From: Akkermansia muciniphila
GTDB taxonomy: Bacteria; Verrucomicrobiota; Verrucomicrobiia; Chthoniobacterales; Chthoniobacteraceae
Assembly: GCA_945883955.1 (NCBI GenBank)
Contig: CAMCYN010000012.1
Span: 1-33,691 of the forward strand
DNA length: 33,691 nucleotides
Direction of reading: 5' to 3'
Shown: positions 16,569-27,700 of the stretch, piece after piece
Layout: each line of letters starts with the position of its first letter
Numbering within the stretch: the first letter of the stretch is position 1
Notes under the pieces: generated by a model
What the model was told of the DNA's origin: nothing
The model's input: only the letters and a program-made list of their open reading frames with translations
The model's database searches: none
Translations under genes and position numbers: made by a program

Positions 16569-18416
16569 CTAGTTCGCCCGTCGTTCCTTGATCGAAGCCA
16601 CAAGGTCGGCCACCACTTCGCCCCGCGGTTTGGCTCCGAGATTACCTTTGCCGTGGACCCGGACACTCACGGCGCCGGCCTCCAGATCCCGTTTCCCGAG
16701 GACGAGCATCGTGTGCACTTTGCACTCTTCGGCGCGCAGTACCTTTCCGTTGATCTTGTCGGTGGTCGCGTCCACTTCGGTGCGGATTCCGTGGCCCCGT
16801 AATTCGGCCTGGAGCGAACGGGCCGCCTCGACCAGCTCGGGTTCGGCGCCGATCGGCAGGATACGCACCTGTTCGGGAGCGAGCCACAGCGGAAAGTTGC
16901 CGCCGTAATGTTCGATCAGAAAACCAATGAACCGTTCGTGGGTTCCAAGCGGGGCGCGATGAATACACAGCGGAGTTTTTTCCGTGTTATCGCGATCCTT
17001 ATAAACGAGCCCGAACCGTTTCGGCACCGCGAAGTCCACCTGGTTGGTGGCGATGGTGAACTCCTTGCCAATGGCGCTCCAAAGCTGGATGTCGATCTTG
17101 GGTCCGTAGAAGGCCGCCTCGTTGGGGACCTCGACGTAATTGATCCCCGATTTAATCAGGACGTCGCGTACCATGTCTTCGGTCTGTTTCCAGAGGGCGG
17201 GTTCATTTACGAATTTTTCCCCAAGCCGCGCAGGGTCGTGGGTGGAAAAACGCATGAGGTATTTACCCAAACCGAAGATCTCGAAGTACTTCAGGTACAT
17301 CTCGTTGACGGCCATGAACTCCGCTTCAAACTGTTCGGGTGTGCAATAGAGATGGGCGTCGTTCATCTGCATGGAACGCACGCGCATGAGGCCGAGTAAT
17401 TCGCCCGACTGTTCGTACCGGTAACACGTTCCGTATTCGGCCAGACGCAATGGCAGATCCCGGTAACTGCGCGGCACCGCCTTGAAAATCTTGTGGTGAT
17501 GCGGGCAGTTCATCGCCTTGAGGTAATACTTGTCGCTGACGGCAATTTTTCCGTCGGCATCGGCTTCCCCAAGTTCCATCGGCGGGAACATACTTTCGGC
17601 GTAGTACGGCAGGTGGCCGCTCGTGAGGTACATGTTTTCACGGGCCAGATGCGGGGTGCGGACCCGCTGATAACCGGCGGCAAATTCCGTTTCCTTGGCG
17701 AGACGTTCGAGCTCCTCGATGAGCACCGTTCCGTTGGGTAACCACAGCGGGAGACCCGGTCCGATGTCGTCGTCAAACGCGAATAGTTCCAGTTCACGAC
17801 CGAGCTTGCGGTGGTCGCGTTTGCGCGCCTCTTCCAGCATCGTGAAATAGGCTTCGAGCTCGATTTTATTTTTAAAGGCGGTCCCGTAAATGCGCTGGAG
17901 CTGCGGATTCTTTTCGTCGCCCTTGTAGTAGGCGCTGGCGACCTGGGTGAGTTTAAACGCACCGATGTTGCCCGTGCGCATCACGTGAGGCCCGGCGCAC
18001 AAGTCGACGAAGTCGCCGTTGCGGAATAGCGAGATCTCTTCGTGCTCAGGAATGTTGGTGATGATGTCCAACTTGAACTTGTTGGGCGTAGCCCGGTCGC
18101 TGAGGGCGGCGAGCCGTCCTTTTTGAGCCAGTTCGAGGGCCTCCGCCCGCGAGACAACCTGCCTTTCGAACACATTGTTGGCCTTGATTTCCTTGCGCAT
18201 CTCTTCCTCGATTCGCGGGAAATCCTCCTGGGAAATCCGGTGAGAGAGTTCCATGTCGTAATAAAACCCGTTCTCCACGGGTGGCCCTGCGGCAAATTCG
18301 GCATCGGGCCAGATCCGGAGGATGGCGGTGGCCAGCACGTGGGCGGCGGAGTGGCGCAGCCGCTCCAGGTCGGTCATCTGCTGGCGTTGTTCAAGGGATT
18401 TGCGTTCTTCGGCCAT
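16569..18416 (-). CDS. thrS: Threonyl-tRNA synthetase lacking the TGS domain
   Basis: 615 residues; charges tRNA-Thr. The editing domain begins almost at once with the HxxxH motif 'RHSAAHVLATAI' (about 22-33), and its second pair is in 'CAGPHVMRTG'. The class II core has the zinc cysteine in 'MNCPHHHKIF', motif 2 'YGTCYRYEQSGEL', the zinc histidine in 'MNDAHLYC', 'PKIDIQL', and the third zinc ligand and motif 3 in 'CIHRAPLGTHERFIGFLIEHYGG'. The C-terminal anticodon-binding domain ('VRILPIGAEPELVEAARSLQAELRGHGIR') is complete. The usual first ~60-residue TGS domain is missing, and the 109 bp to the divergent glpX leave no room for it. TGS-less forms are known in some bacteria, so this is likely native. 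Confidence 0.95.
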   Translation of the reverse strand: MAEERKSLEQRQQMTDLERLRHSAAHVLATAILRIWPDAEFAAGPPVENGFYYDMELSHRISQEDFPRIEEEMRKEIKANNVFERQVVSRAEALELAQKGRLAALSDRATPNKFKLDIITNIPEHEEISLFRNGDFVDLCAGPHVMRTGNIGAFKLTQVASAYYKGDEKNPQLQRIYGTAFKNKIELEAYFTMLEEARKRDHRKLGRELELFAFDDDIGPGLPLWLPNGTVLIEELERLAKETEFAAGYQRVRTPHLARENMYLTSGHLPYYAESMFPPMELGEADADGKIAVSDKYYLKAMNCPHHHKIFKAVPRSYRDLPLRLAEYGTCYRYEQSGELLGLMRVRSMQMNDAHLYCTPEQFEAEFMAVNEMYLKYFEIFGLGKYLMRFSTHDPARLGEKFVNEPALWKQTEDMVRDVLIKSGINYVEVPNEAAFYGPKIDIQLWSAIGKEFTIATNQVDFAVPKRFGLVYKDRDNTEKTPLCIHRAPLGTHERFIGFLIEHYGGNFPLWLAPEQVRILPIGAEPELVEAARSLQAELRGHGIRTEVDATTDKINGKVLRAEECKVHTMLVLGKRDLEAGAVSVRVHGKGNLGAKPRGEVVADLVASIKERRAN

Positions 18417-18525
18417 GGTAAACGGACAACATACGCCGCAGAGACCGCCACGGGAAAGGGCGAAGCTCCGGCGGGGCCGTTCGCACCTTTGACTCTGTGA
18501 AGTAAATCAGAAAGAATCCTTTCCC

Positions 18526-19590
18526 ATGCTTCATCCTGTTTCCCTCTCCTCGTCAGACGCTGAGCGTACCATTGAATTTGAATTCGTCCGGGCCACTGAA
18601 AACGCCGCCCTCAACTCTTTGGCCTGGTTGGGCCGGGGGGAAAAAGAGCTCGCGGACCAGGCGGCTTGTGACGCCATTTACGGCGTTTTCGACCTGGTAG
18701 ACATGTGTGGCGAGGTGGTTATCGGTGAAGGGATTAAGGACAACGCCCCGGGAATCTTCCTGGGGGAACACTTGGGCACTTGGAAAACGGGCTCGCCCAG
18801 CTTCGATTTCGCCCTCGACCCCATCGACGGCACTTCCAACATCGCCAACGGACTGCCCAACTCCATTTCCGTGATCGCTGCCAGTCAGACTCACGCCGAC
18901 CAGACCCGCTCGATGCAGCATTTGCCTGCGTTTTATTCCACCAAACTGGCCTACGGCCCGGATGTAGTCCGCGCCATGCAGAGCGGGATGGAGGCTCTGA
19001 CTCTGGACGCCCCTCTCGAGCACACCCTCGCTCTGGTGGCCAAGGCGCTCGGAAAACGGGTGCCCGAACTCGTCGTGATGACCATGAACCGGCCGCGTCA
19101 TGCCGAGATTATTGCCACGGTGCGCCGGGCCGGAGCTGCTCTGCGACTCATCTCCGACGGGGATATTACCGCAGCGGTGTCTCCGTCGCTGGCGGATTCC
19201 GGGGTGGATTTGTATTACGGCATTGGCGGATCCCCCGAGGGCATCCTGACCGCGGCGGCTCTTAAGGCAATGGGCGGTGGAATGTTGCTTAAAATGTGGC
19301 CCAAGGATGCCGCAGAGGCCGAATCGGTGGCGGCCGAGGTCGGTCAGGCCGCGCTCGACCGGGTTTATCAGGTCGACGATCTCGTGGCCGGAGACAGTGC
19401 TGTGTTTTGTGCGACAGGGATCAGCGACAGCCCGCTTTTGCCCGGCGTGAAAGTGACGGGTAAAAAGGCGACCACCACCTCGATTCTCATGCGGGCCAAG
19501 AGCCGGACGGTGCGGTACATCCGTGCGGTGCATGATCTGGAGCATAAAACAATCCACCTGCGCAGTGCGCACGGTGACAGGAAGTTGTAA
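18526..19590 (+). CDS. glpX: Fructose-1,6-bisphosphatase class II
   Basis: GlpX-type phosphatase that converts fructose-1,6-bisphosphate to fructose-6-phosphate in gluconeogenesis, in the cytoplasm and metal-dependent. The 354-residue product has the family's 'EFEFVRATENAALNSLAWLGRGEKELADQAA', the metal/substrate motifs 'GEVVIGEGIKDNAP' and 'DFALDPIDGTSNIANGLPNSISVIA', then 'MNRPRHAEIIATVRRAGAALRLISDGDITAA' and 'YYGIGGSPEGILTAAALKAMGGGM'. It is slightly longer than E. coli GlpX (336). It is a single gene, divergent from thrS and closed by a terminator 27 bp after the stop. A TTGACT (18489-18494) stands 31 bp before the start, but the matching -10 is poor. Confidence 0.95.
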   Translation: MLHPVSLSSSDAERTIEFEFVRATENAALNSLAWLGRGEKELADQAACDAIYGVFDLVDMCGEVVIGEGIKDNAPGIFLGEHLGTWKTGSPSFDFALDPIDGTSNIANGLPNSISVIAASQTHADQTRSMQHLPAFYSTKLAYGPDVVRAMQSGMEALTLDAPLEHTLALVAKALGKRVPELVVMTMNRPRHAEIIATVRRAGAALRLISDGDITAAVSPSLADSGVDLYYGIGGSPEGILTAAALKAMGGGMLLKMWPKDAAEAESVAAEVGQAALDRVYQVDDLVAGDSAVFCATGISDSPLLPGVKVTGKKATTTSILMRAKSRTVRYIRAVHDLEHKTIHLRSAHGDRKL

Positions 19591-19616
19591 TCGTTTTATT
19601 TGTTCTTAATCAGACG

Positions 19617-19655
19617 GCTCCGGGGTGTTTCATTCCGGAGCTGTTTCTGTTTTTT
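19617..19655 (+). terminator. Rho-independent terminator of glpX
   Basis: GCTCCGG (19617-19623) pairs perfectly with CCGGAGC (19635-19641) and is followed by TGTTTCTGTTTTTT. It lies 27 bp after the glpX stop and isolates the giant repeat gene transcriptionally. Confidence 0.8.
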
Positions 19656-19723
19656 GGGGAGGGGCAAAAGGCAGGGTATTTTGGCGTTTGTCCAGCCGTT
19701 TGGGTTTGACGGGCTCCGGGGAT

Positions 19724-19751
19724 TTTGCAGGAGCACTTGATGGTATATAAC
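19724..19751 (+). promoter_or_regulatory. Possible promoter of the giant repeat-protein gene
   Basis: TATAAC (19746-19751, within TATATAAC) with a weak TTTGCA (19724-19729) 16 bp upstream, in the 224-bp gap after glpX. It lies 63 bp before the first possible start (TTG 19815) and about 290 bp before the alternative GTG at 20040. By-eye match only. Confidence 0.3.
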
Positions 19752-19814
19752 CTGCTGTTGTTATACGGTGTTAGCGGCGGTTTCGGCGCTCAGTTGGGAC
19801 CCGTCTAAAACCTA

Positions 19815-21476
19815 GTGTTGTCCACCCCTACCACCCTTGAGCCTCCCGTCCCAGCGGGTGGAGCGTTACTACCTCCCCACAAGCGACATGTGGGCGGGGT
19901 GTGTTTTGTTCGGCGGCTTCGTGCCCGTCAGGTTTCCGGGTTGCGTGTGGCCGGTGGCAAGGCTCGGCGCCGCCTCAGAGCGAGGCTTCTTCCCCCGATT
20001 TTCTCACCCTTAGGGCAGTCTCCGCTCCTTCACGCTCTCGTGCAGGGTCAGGTTGCTCAGATTTTCCGGCTTTTTCCGGGGGCGACCCGTCTCCTGAGTC
20101 TGCTGGTGCTGGTGGCTTTCTTTTTCGCCGAGGCTCCCCTCTTCGCGGCCACTCTCTACTGGGACACGAACGGGAGTACACTAGGGGCCACAACAGCGAC
20201 AGGGACTTGGATCAATGCGGGGACCACTTGGTCCACCGACTCCACGGGACTGAGTGCAATCGGGAGTACGACCACCAGCATTTTGGACAGTCTGGTGGTT
20301 TCGGCGGGAACGGAGGTCACCGGGACCAGTTCGATCACCATTTCCGGGGCGCAGGCCGCCAATAGTCTCACTTTTAATAATGGCACCGTCACCTTGGCCG
20401 GGACAGCCGGCAATTCACTGACTTTGGGCTCCGGCGGACTGACCATGAACAGCACCCTCAACGGTACGCTCACGTTTAACTCCACGCTCACAAGCGTCAT
20501 CCTGTCCGGCAGCCAGGCCTGGACCAACTTCAGCACCCGCGCCCTCTCCTTAAGTTCCGCCACCGCCGTCAGTGGGAATGCCACCGCCGGGAACACAAAC
20601 CTCTGGACCTTAGGCGGACCCGGCACCGGTGCGGCCACCATTGCGGGGACCATCAGTGATGGGCTCAATGGGGGACGTCTGTCCCTTCTCAAAACGGGGA
20701 GTACCACCCTAACCCTCACTGGATCGAATGCCTACACTGGCGATACCACCATCCGGGAGGGCGGGATTTCTCTTACTTTCGCCGCAGCCGGGACCGATGG
20801 CGTCAATCGTATTAGTTCCAGTACCGCCCTGATCCTTGGGGACGCCACTCCTGGAACCGGTGCCTGGACCCGCCCGAACCTCACCGCCACCGGTAGCGCC
20901 GGCCAAAACAATGCCCAGACCTTCGCCAGTACCACCGTCTTCTCCGCCCGCAATGCCGTAATCACCGCCGGGACCGCTGCCACTGGGTCGATGACCATTA
21001 ACCTTGGCACCATTACCGCCGGTTCCTACGCCACCCTAAACCTGACTAATCCGAATACTTCCAGCGGCACGATCTCGGCTGGCGACATCCTCACTCCTAC
21101 GGGGACCCTGACGGCGGGTTCGGTTAATGCCTCTGGAATGCTCGGCACCTGGCTGACAACCGGCACCTCCGGGACTCAAGGGACGGATTGGGTCGCGCGA
21201 AGCGGCACCAGCCTAGTGCCCTACACCGGGTACACCGTATACGCAGGTTCGGGGAACATTACCTCCGGGGGGACGCAAAATCTGACGGTCACCACCGGCA
21301 CGGTTTCCGCCTCGATCACGACTCCGGCGGGCACTACCGACGTGAATACGATCCGGCTTACGGGTACGGCGACGACCACCCTTGCGTTGGGGGGAACCCT
21401 GAGACTTGGGGGGAACCCTGAGACTTGGGGGGGATGGCGCGATATTTTGGTCGGACTCGGGTCCGGATGGGGCTAA
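19815..21476 (+). CDS. Giant PATR-repeat secreted protein, N-terminal segment (frame broken at 21408)
   Basis: First segment of a secreted beta-helix protein. The open frame starts at TTG 19815; GTG 20040 is a good alternative because it puts the signal peptide near the N-terminus. That signal has basic residues, then 'RLLSLLVLVAFFFAEAPLFA' (about residues 92-111 of the long form), followed by the mature start 'ATLYWDTNG', a common opening of verrucomicrobial autotransporter-associated repeat proteins. The passenger is rich in Gly/Ser/Thr, with the first repeat 'LTLTGSNAYTGDTTIREGG' near 20711-20765. The frame ends early because a 19-bp tandem duplication (21389-21426) shifts it; the last ~20 residues are out-of-frame readout. 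Without the extra 19 bp the frame joins the next segment directly. It is probably an extracellular or outer-surface adhesin-like protein; no enzyme motif is seen. Confidence 0.75.
   Translation: MLSTPTTLEPPVPAGGALLPPHKRHVGGVCFVRRLRARQVSGLRVAGGKARRRLRARLLPPIFSPLGQSPLLHALVQGQVAQIFRLFPGATRLLSLLVLVAFFFAEAPLFAATLYWDTNGSTLGATTATGTWINAGTTWSTDSTGLSAIGSTTTSILDSLVVSAGTEVTGTSSITISGAQAANSLTFNNGTVTLAGTAGNSLTLGSGGLTMNSTLNGTLTFNSTLTSVILSGSQAWTNFSTRALSLSSATAVSGNATAGNTNLWTLGGPGTGAATIAGTISDGLNGGRLSLLKTGSTTLTLTGSNAYTGDTTIREGGISLTFAAAGTDGVNRISSSTALILGDATPGTGAWTRPNLTATGSAGQNNAQTFASTTVFSARNAVITAGTAATGSMTINLGTITAGSYATLNLTNPNTSSGTISAGDILTPTGTLTAGSVNASGMLGTWLTTGTSGTQGTDWVARSGTSLVPYTGYTVYAGSGNITSGGTQNLTVTTGTVSASITTPAGTTDVNTIRLTGTATTTLALGGTLRLGGNPETWGGWRDILVGLGSGWG
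20052..20147 (+). other. Signal-peptide region of the giant protein
   Basis: A basic start ('FRLFPGATR') is followed by about 15 hydrophobic residues and a small-residue cleavage area (APLFA/ATL). It marks export through the Sec route. The upstream 75 codons from TTG 19815 are Arg-rich and repeat-free, and may be untranslated or an extended signal region. Confidence 0.6.
21389..21426 (+). repeat. Perfect 19-bp tandem duplication that breaks the reading frame
   Basis: Two identical 19-bp units (six Gs plus AACCCTGAGACTT) lie at 21389-21407 and 21408-21426, followed by seven Gs. Since 19 is not a multiple of three, the second copy moves the downstream coding frame by one. Deleting one copy restores a continuous 'LGGTLRLGGDGAIFW' reading. 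Confidence 0.95.
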
Positions 21477-21756
21477 TCTTACAATTTCCGGGGGGACTTT
21501 GACGGCCGGAGGTACTGCCAATACGGCTGGGCAGATTCATTTTTTAATCAATTCCTCCACCGCGAGTCGTGGGCCTTTGCTTGTGAATTCGATTATCAGG
21601 GACAACGGAACCGGAGCGGTTTCCCTGCTGAAGTCTGGCCTTGGAGGGCTCGAACTAAGTGGTGTAAATACGTATACGGGTGGAACAACAATCACCGGTG
21701 GCGGACGTATTAGGAGCAATTCGGGGGGGCATTCGGAACTGGGCCCATTACTGTGA
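21406..21756 (+). CDS. Giant PATR-repeat protein, middle segment in a second frame
   Basis: This stretch continues the passenger in a different frame: 'LRLGGDGAIFWSDSGPDGANLTISGGTL', 'SLLKSGLGGLELSGVNTYTGGTTITGG'. The last phrase is a full PATR repeat. After about 21722 the homology leaves this frame at a run of seven Gs (21723-21729). The following 30-odd bases read 'AFGTGPITVMSGG' in a third frame, and at a run of six Gs (21762-21767) the coding moves again to the frame that stays open to the window end. It is not a separate gene. It is the link between the N-terminal segment and the long segment. Confidence 0.6.
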   Translation: MGGTLRLGGDGAIFWSDSGPDGANLTISGGTLTAGGTANTAGQIHFLINSSTASRGPLLVNSIIRDNGTGAVSLLKSGLGGLELSGVNTYTGGTTITGGGRIRSNSGGHSELGPLL

Positions 21757-21767
21757 TGTCCGGGGGG
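21723..21767 (+). repeat. Two poly-G tracts at coding-frame changes
   Basis: Runs of seven Gs (21723-21729) and six Gs (21762-21767) flank the coded phrase 'AFGTGPITVMSGG'. Adding one G to each tract would give a continuous PATR reading from 'NSGG' through 'AFGTGPITVMSGG' to 'ALFISSGTISNN'. Both changes are single-base losses at homopolymers. Confidence 0.8.
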
Positions 21768-24700
21768 CTCTGTTTATTAGTTCGGGCACCATTTCTAACA
21801 ACATCACTCTCGCGGGTTTGGGGACGACTGAAAATGTCGGGATTGGAGCGATTCGCCTCGCTGGGAATACGGGCATCAGTGGAACGATCACTTTGGCAGA
21901 GACGGCTCGGATAGGGGGGCCGGCAAGTACGGGGGGTACCATATCGGGGAAAATCACCGGTGGAGGAACACTGGAGCTTACGAGTTCCAGCGGAACGCAG
22001 ACGATCACGCTTTCGAACACTACCAATGATTGGACGGGGGATTTGGGGATTAACAACACGGTGTCCAGCGGAACGAATGCCGCTATTCAATCAACGGCTG
22101 CTGTCACCTTAAAACTAGGAGCCTCTGGTGTCCTTCCTAACGGAGTCGGCAAGGGGAATGTCCTGATGGCCGGCGGGACCACCCCGGGCCAAAATGCGAC
22201 GTTTGACCTGAATAGCTTCAGCGACACGATCAACGGCCTGATTTCCACTGGAATCGCCGCCCAGACTAGAGTGACCAATACGACCGTCGGCACCGGGACA
22301 CTGACCATTGGCGACACCAACGCCACGTCCACCTTCGCCGGGAATATTGTGGATGGCGGTAGTACGGCGATTGTGGCGATCGCGAAAATGGGGAGCGGAA
22401 TTCTGACGCTTTCCGGAAGCAACTCGTACACCGGTCTGACCACACTGACGGGAGGCACGCTGAATCTTGGGAGTACGACGGCGCTGGCTGGAGGCGGCAG
22501 TCTCACGTTTGGAGGCGGGATACTTCAGTTTGGCACGTATCGCGCCTTTTCCGCCGGCACGGTGGCCAATAGCGGGACGTCTGCGATTCTCGTCGATAGT
22601 AACGGGTATCTTGGGACGTTATCGGGGGACCTTGTATCCTCTAATTCGGGTGGCTTAACAAAGATGGGCAGCGGGGTGTTGGTGCTGGGCGGAAGTAATA
22701 GTTACACGGGGCTTACCTCGATTAATGCAGGCGGTATTTTGGCCACTAACGCCAATGCTTTTAGCGGTGGCGGTTCCGTGACGCTGGCGGCCGGGGCGGG
22801 ACTCAGTTACGGCGGCACTTCGAACGCCACCCTCACTATTGGCGGGAACCTGACGGTGGGTGGCGGTGCCGGCAGTTATCTGGGCGGATCGGTGGGTTCA
22901 GGTCCGAGTTCGGCCACTCTGAACGTGAGCGGGGCGGCGACTATTACGGGGACGGCGACGTCTATTTATGTGTACGGAATACCGGGGGTGACTCCGACGA
23001 CAGGCACCTACACCCTGATTCGCGGTGGTGTCGGGAGTTCTCTGGCACAGACGGGGAGTCCGACGTTGGGCGGAGTGTATAACGCGACCAACTTTACGGT
23101 GGGGACGCTGTCGTCCACGGCTACGGATATTACGGTTGAGATTACGGGGATGGCGGCGCCTGCAAATCTCTTTTGGAAAGGCGGATTGAGCGGAGGTACG
23201 AGCACGTGGGGGCTTTCCAATGGGAGTACGGCCAGTAACTGGGTGGCCTCTTTGGGTGGGGGCAGTCAGGCGATTACTCCGGGAACAAGCACACTGGTGA
23301 CCTTTTCCGCCACCTCTCCCACAGTGGCCCCGACGGCCACGGTGCTGGGGGAAAACATGTCGATTTTGGGTTTGGTGATTTCCGATACGACAAACGGTCT
23401 GGGGTTGGTCGCGGACGGCAAGTCGCTGACCCTCGGGACCTCCGGAATTGCGATGAGTGCGAGTGTGCCAGCCAGTTCGCTCGGGGCGGATTTGATCCTG
23501 GGTGGGGCTCAGAGTTGGACCAATAACAGCGCCAATGCCCTTTCGGTCAGTGGACGCGTTACGAACGGCGGTTCGCTTCTCACGGTAGCCGGATCTGGAA
23601 ACACGAACATCTCGGGTGTGATTAGCGGGACGGGCGGGATCACCAAAAGCGGCACGGGGACACTGACCTTGTCGGGAAATAATCTGTTTACCGGGGCGGT
23701 TACCATCAGTGCGGGAACTTTGGCGGCCGGGATTGTCACAACGGCATTTGGGGTGAATAAGGCAATCACGCTGGCGAATGTAGCCGGCGCGAATCTGAAC
23801 ATTACGGGCTTTAATACGACGATTGGATCGCTTGCTGGCGGAGGGACTACGGGCGGCAGTGTGTCGCTCGGTTCTGCCACGCTCGGCATCGGCGGGGATG
23901 GCACCAGCACGACGTTTGGAGGAGTGATTTCCGGGGCGGGCGGGATCGCCAAAATCGGGGCCGGCATGCTGACCCTCACCGGCTCCAACACCTACACAGG
24001 AGTGACGACAATCAGTGTCGGTACACTTAATATCCAAAACGACACGGCCCTCGGGACGACAGCGGGTGGCATCACCATGGCCAACGGAGCGGCATTACAG
24101 ATTCAGGGCGGCATCACGGTTGTGCCCAAAGTCATGAATTTGAGTGGCGTCGGAGTCGGGGCTACGGGAGCGGTGCGCAATATTTCCGGGAATAATACGT
24201 TCGGCGGATCTCTGACGTTGGGGGCGGCGACGCGCCTGAACTCAGATTCCGGCACGCTCACCTTTAGTAACACCTCCGGAATTACCGGGGCGACGTTTGG
24301 GCTGACGGTGGGCGGCTCGGGGGACACGCTTATTAGTGGAACAATCGGAACCACCACCGGCACGTTATCCAAAGACGGTGCTGGCACGCTTACCCTGACG
24401 GGGACGAACACCTATAGCGGTCTCACGACGGTCAGTGCCGGGACGCTGATTTTGTCCGGGAGCAACAGTTCCGCCGGTTCGCTTACCCTGACGGCGGGTT
24501 CGCTGTTTTTGGGCGGTATCTCAAACGGCGGTCTGGCCAGTGGATCGTTGACGCTGACGTCGGGCACAGTGCAGGCGGTGACTCAGGCGGCGACGCTGAG
24601 TAATGCCGTCACGCTGGCGGCCGTGACAATCGCCGGGACACAGAACCTGACCCTGAACGGAACGCTCTCAGGCCTTGCCGGAACAGCGGGTACGATGACT

Positions 24701-27700
24701 AACAACATCGCCAGCGGAAATACCCTGACCCTTTCCCGCGTGAGCCTGAATGCCGGAACGGCCAGCGCCCTGGCCCTGACGCTTGCTGGAGCCGGGAATA
24801 CGACGATCTCCGGCGCCATCGTATCCGGAGGCAGTGCTGGTAACGGGTTCACGATCACGAATACTGGGACCACGCTGCTTTCGGGGAGCAACACCTATAC
24901 GGGTGCCACCACGATCTCCGCTGGTTCGGTTCTGCTGGCCGGGAATGGGAGTCTGGCGAGTAGCGCCGTGAGTGTGGCCAGTGGCGCGACATTTGGAGTG
25001 CGCCAGACCGCCAGCTCCACCTCCAATACGGTGTCGGGCAGCCTGACGCTCAGCTCCGGCGCGGGATTCACGATGAGTGACGGCTTCACGAGCACTCTGA
25101 ACGTGGGTGGAACCGCTTCTCTTGGGGCCAGTACTTTCACCTTCGATCTTGGTGGCACCACGACGGCGGTCGACAGACTTGCCATCACTGGGGCTGCGGT
25201 CATCAGTGGGACGGGGAAACTGATTGCGATTAACTCCATTGGGTCCACAGCCCTGACATCTGGCACGTACACTCTGATTTCCGGCGGGGCGAGCAGCACG
25301 CTGTCCACGAACCCGTTTACGCTTTCGACCACCAAGGTCTACGTTTCCGGGACTCCCTACACGCTGAGCCTGGCGACGGCTTCCGCCGGGACCGTTGCGT
25401 TGAGTGTGTCGGCCTTTGCCGGGGTCGATCAGGCTTATTGGAATGGCTCCGTAGGCTCTCTTTGGACCTCTGGAACTGCGAATTTCAACACGACCGTTGC
25501 TGGCGGCACGATTATCACCGGCTCGATTGGGGCGGCAACAGACGTCTATTTTTCCACTACCACACCGGCTCCGGCGAACCTGACAAACACACTCGGAGCC
25601 GACACCACGATTAATAGTCTGACGTTTTTAAGCGGTGGTTCGGCGGTAACGATCGGCGGTAGTAATACACTGACGCTTGCCGCTGCCGGGTCGGGGAATG
25701 CCGGGATCACCAATAGCAGCGGGAATACCCAGACGGTGAACACGGCTATCGCTCTCGGGCAGGCGCAGACCTGGACCAATAGCGGGTCCGGTCTCTTGGT
25801 GATTGGCGGGACGGTGACCAATAGTGGTTCTCTTCTGACGACTGCGGGGACGGGGAGCATCACCATTAGCGGGAGTGTGACCGGTTCGGGCGGCCTCACG
25901 AAGCTGGGGGCTGGGACGCTGAGGTTGTCTGGAAGCAACGCGTACACAGGAGTGACGACAATCACCGCCGGGCCGCTTGCGCTCGGGAGTGTTAATGCGT
26001 TGGCTGGTGGAGGGAGCCTGACGTTTGCCGGAGGAACGCTGCAGTTTACCTCGAGTAATACGACGGATTATTCGACGCGGATTGCGAATAGCACAGCAGG
26101 GGCGATAGCGATTGATACGAATAGCCAGTCGGTCACGTTTGCCGGAAATTTAGCGGCCTCAAATACCGTAGGACTCACCAAGCTGGGCGCGGGGACGCTG
26201 ACGCTCTCCGGAAGTAATAGTTATACCGGGGTGACGACGATCAGTGCCGGGAGGATCCTTATTTCTTCTGATTCAAATTTAGGCGCGGCACCCGGAAGTT
26301 TTACGGTAAACCAATTGCAAATTAATGGCGGGACACTGCAGGCGAGTTCGGGGCTTACCCTGAATGCTAATCGCGGAATTACGGTGGGTACGTCTAATGG
26401 TAATTTGACTGGAAATGTGACGTATGCCGGTAGGATTACGGGTGCAGGAAATACACTTACCACAGGCGGATCCGATGTGGTATTGACGAACAGCACGGGT
26501 GTTGCCTCCGATGTGAACTTCGCGATAAGTTCAAATCGCTTGTTTTTTAACAGTAACAACGCTCTGGGATCGGGTTCCGTGAGCGTGAGTAGTGGTGCTA
26601 TTCTGGCTAATAACGCGGGCAGTACGGCATCCACTGTCTCGAATGCAATTTCAATAGCAAGTGGTGGTGGGTTGAATTCCCGGGTGGCCTCTACTTTTTC
26701 CAATGTGACGCTCCCCTCCACTGGAACTGTCATCTTTAACAATGATGATCCGGCGACTTTGGCACTCACCTTAGTCTCGGGAGTTAATTTAAGTGGTGTC
26801 CTCGCCTTTCAAATTGGAGGGAATAACGCTTCTGTAGGTGAAACTATTTTGCAGGGCACAATTTCAGGTGCGGGGTTTGGAATTACAAAAACTCAGTCGG
26901 GCACGCTCACCCTGACCGGTACGAATACTTATACCGGCACCACCACGATCAGCGCGGGAACCTTGCAAATCGGGAATGGCACAACCGACGGTTCGATTTC
27001 GAGCAGCACGAATATTGTGAATAACGCGGCGCTGCGGTTTAACCTCGCCGGCACCCAGACTTACGGGGGGACGATTAGCGGCACCGGGAGTTTGACCAAG
27101 CTTGGAGCCGGCACGCTCACGCTTTCCGGGGGGAATACTTACACTGGAAACACGACGATCAGTGCCGGACAGGTCACGCTGACTTCGGGTTCCGGGCTGG
27201 GCTCGACGGCCGGAAGTACCACGGTAAGTAGCGGGGCCGCGTTAAGTCTTTCGGGCGGGATCACAGTCACTGGTGAAACGCTGAATATTACGGGCAGCGG
27301 ACTAAGCTTTTATGGAGCATTGAATAATCAAAGTGGCGATAATACTTGGGCGGGGCCCGTTATTCTGGGTGCTAGCGGAACCCGTTTAGGCTCGGATTCT
27401 GGAACTCTGAATGTGAGTGGAGTGCTCTCGGATGCCGGTAGCGCTTATCAGTTGATTGTCCGAAGCGTGAATAGTGGGACCGGAATTGTGACTCTTAGTG
27501 GTGCCAATACTTATACCGGATCTACGGCCGTTGTAAGCGGAACATTAAGTGTGAGCTCTTTGAATAGTGTGTCTGGCGGAACTGCCAGTAGTAGCTTGGG
27601 GGCACCGGCCACAGCGGGAAATGCGATTATTTATTTGGGTAATGCAAGCAACCAATCGAATGCAGTTCTTCGTTACACTGGTACTGGTGAAACGACGGAC

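Noticed and set aside
16410-16802. 130-codon plus-strand frame over the terminator and the thrS end
   Set aside because: Its second half is antisense to the ThrRS anticodon-binding domain, and it reads through the terminator stem. No homology is recognised.
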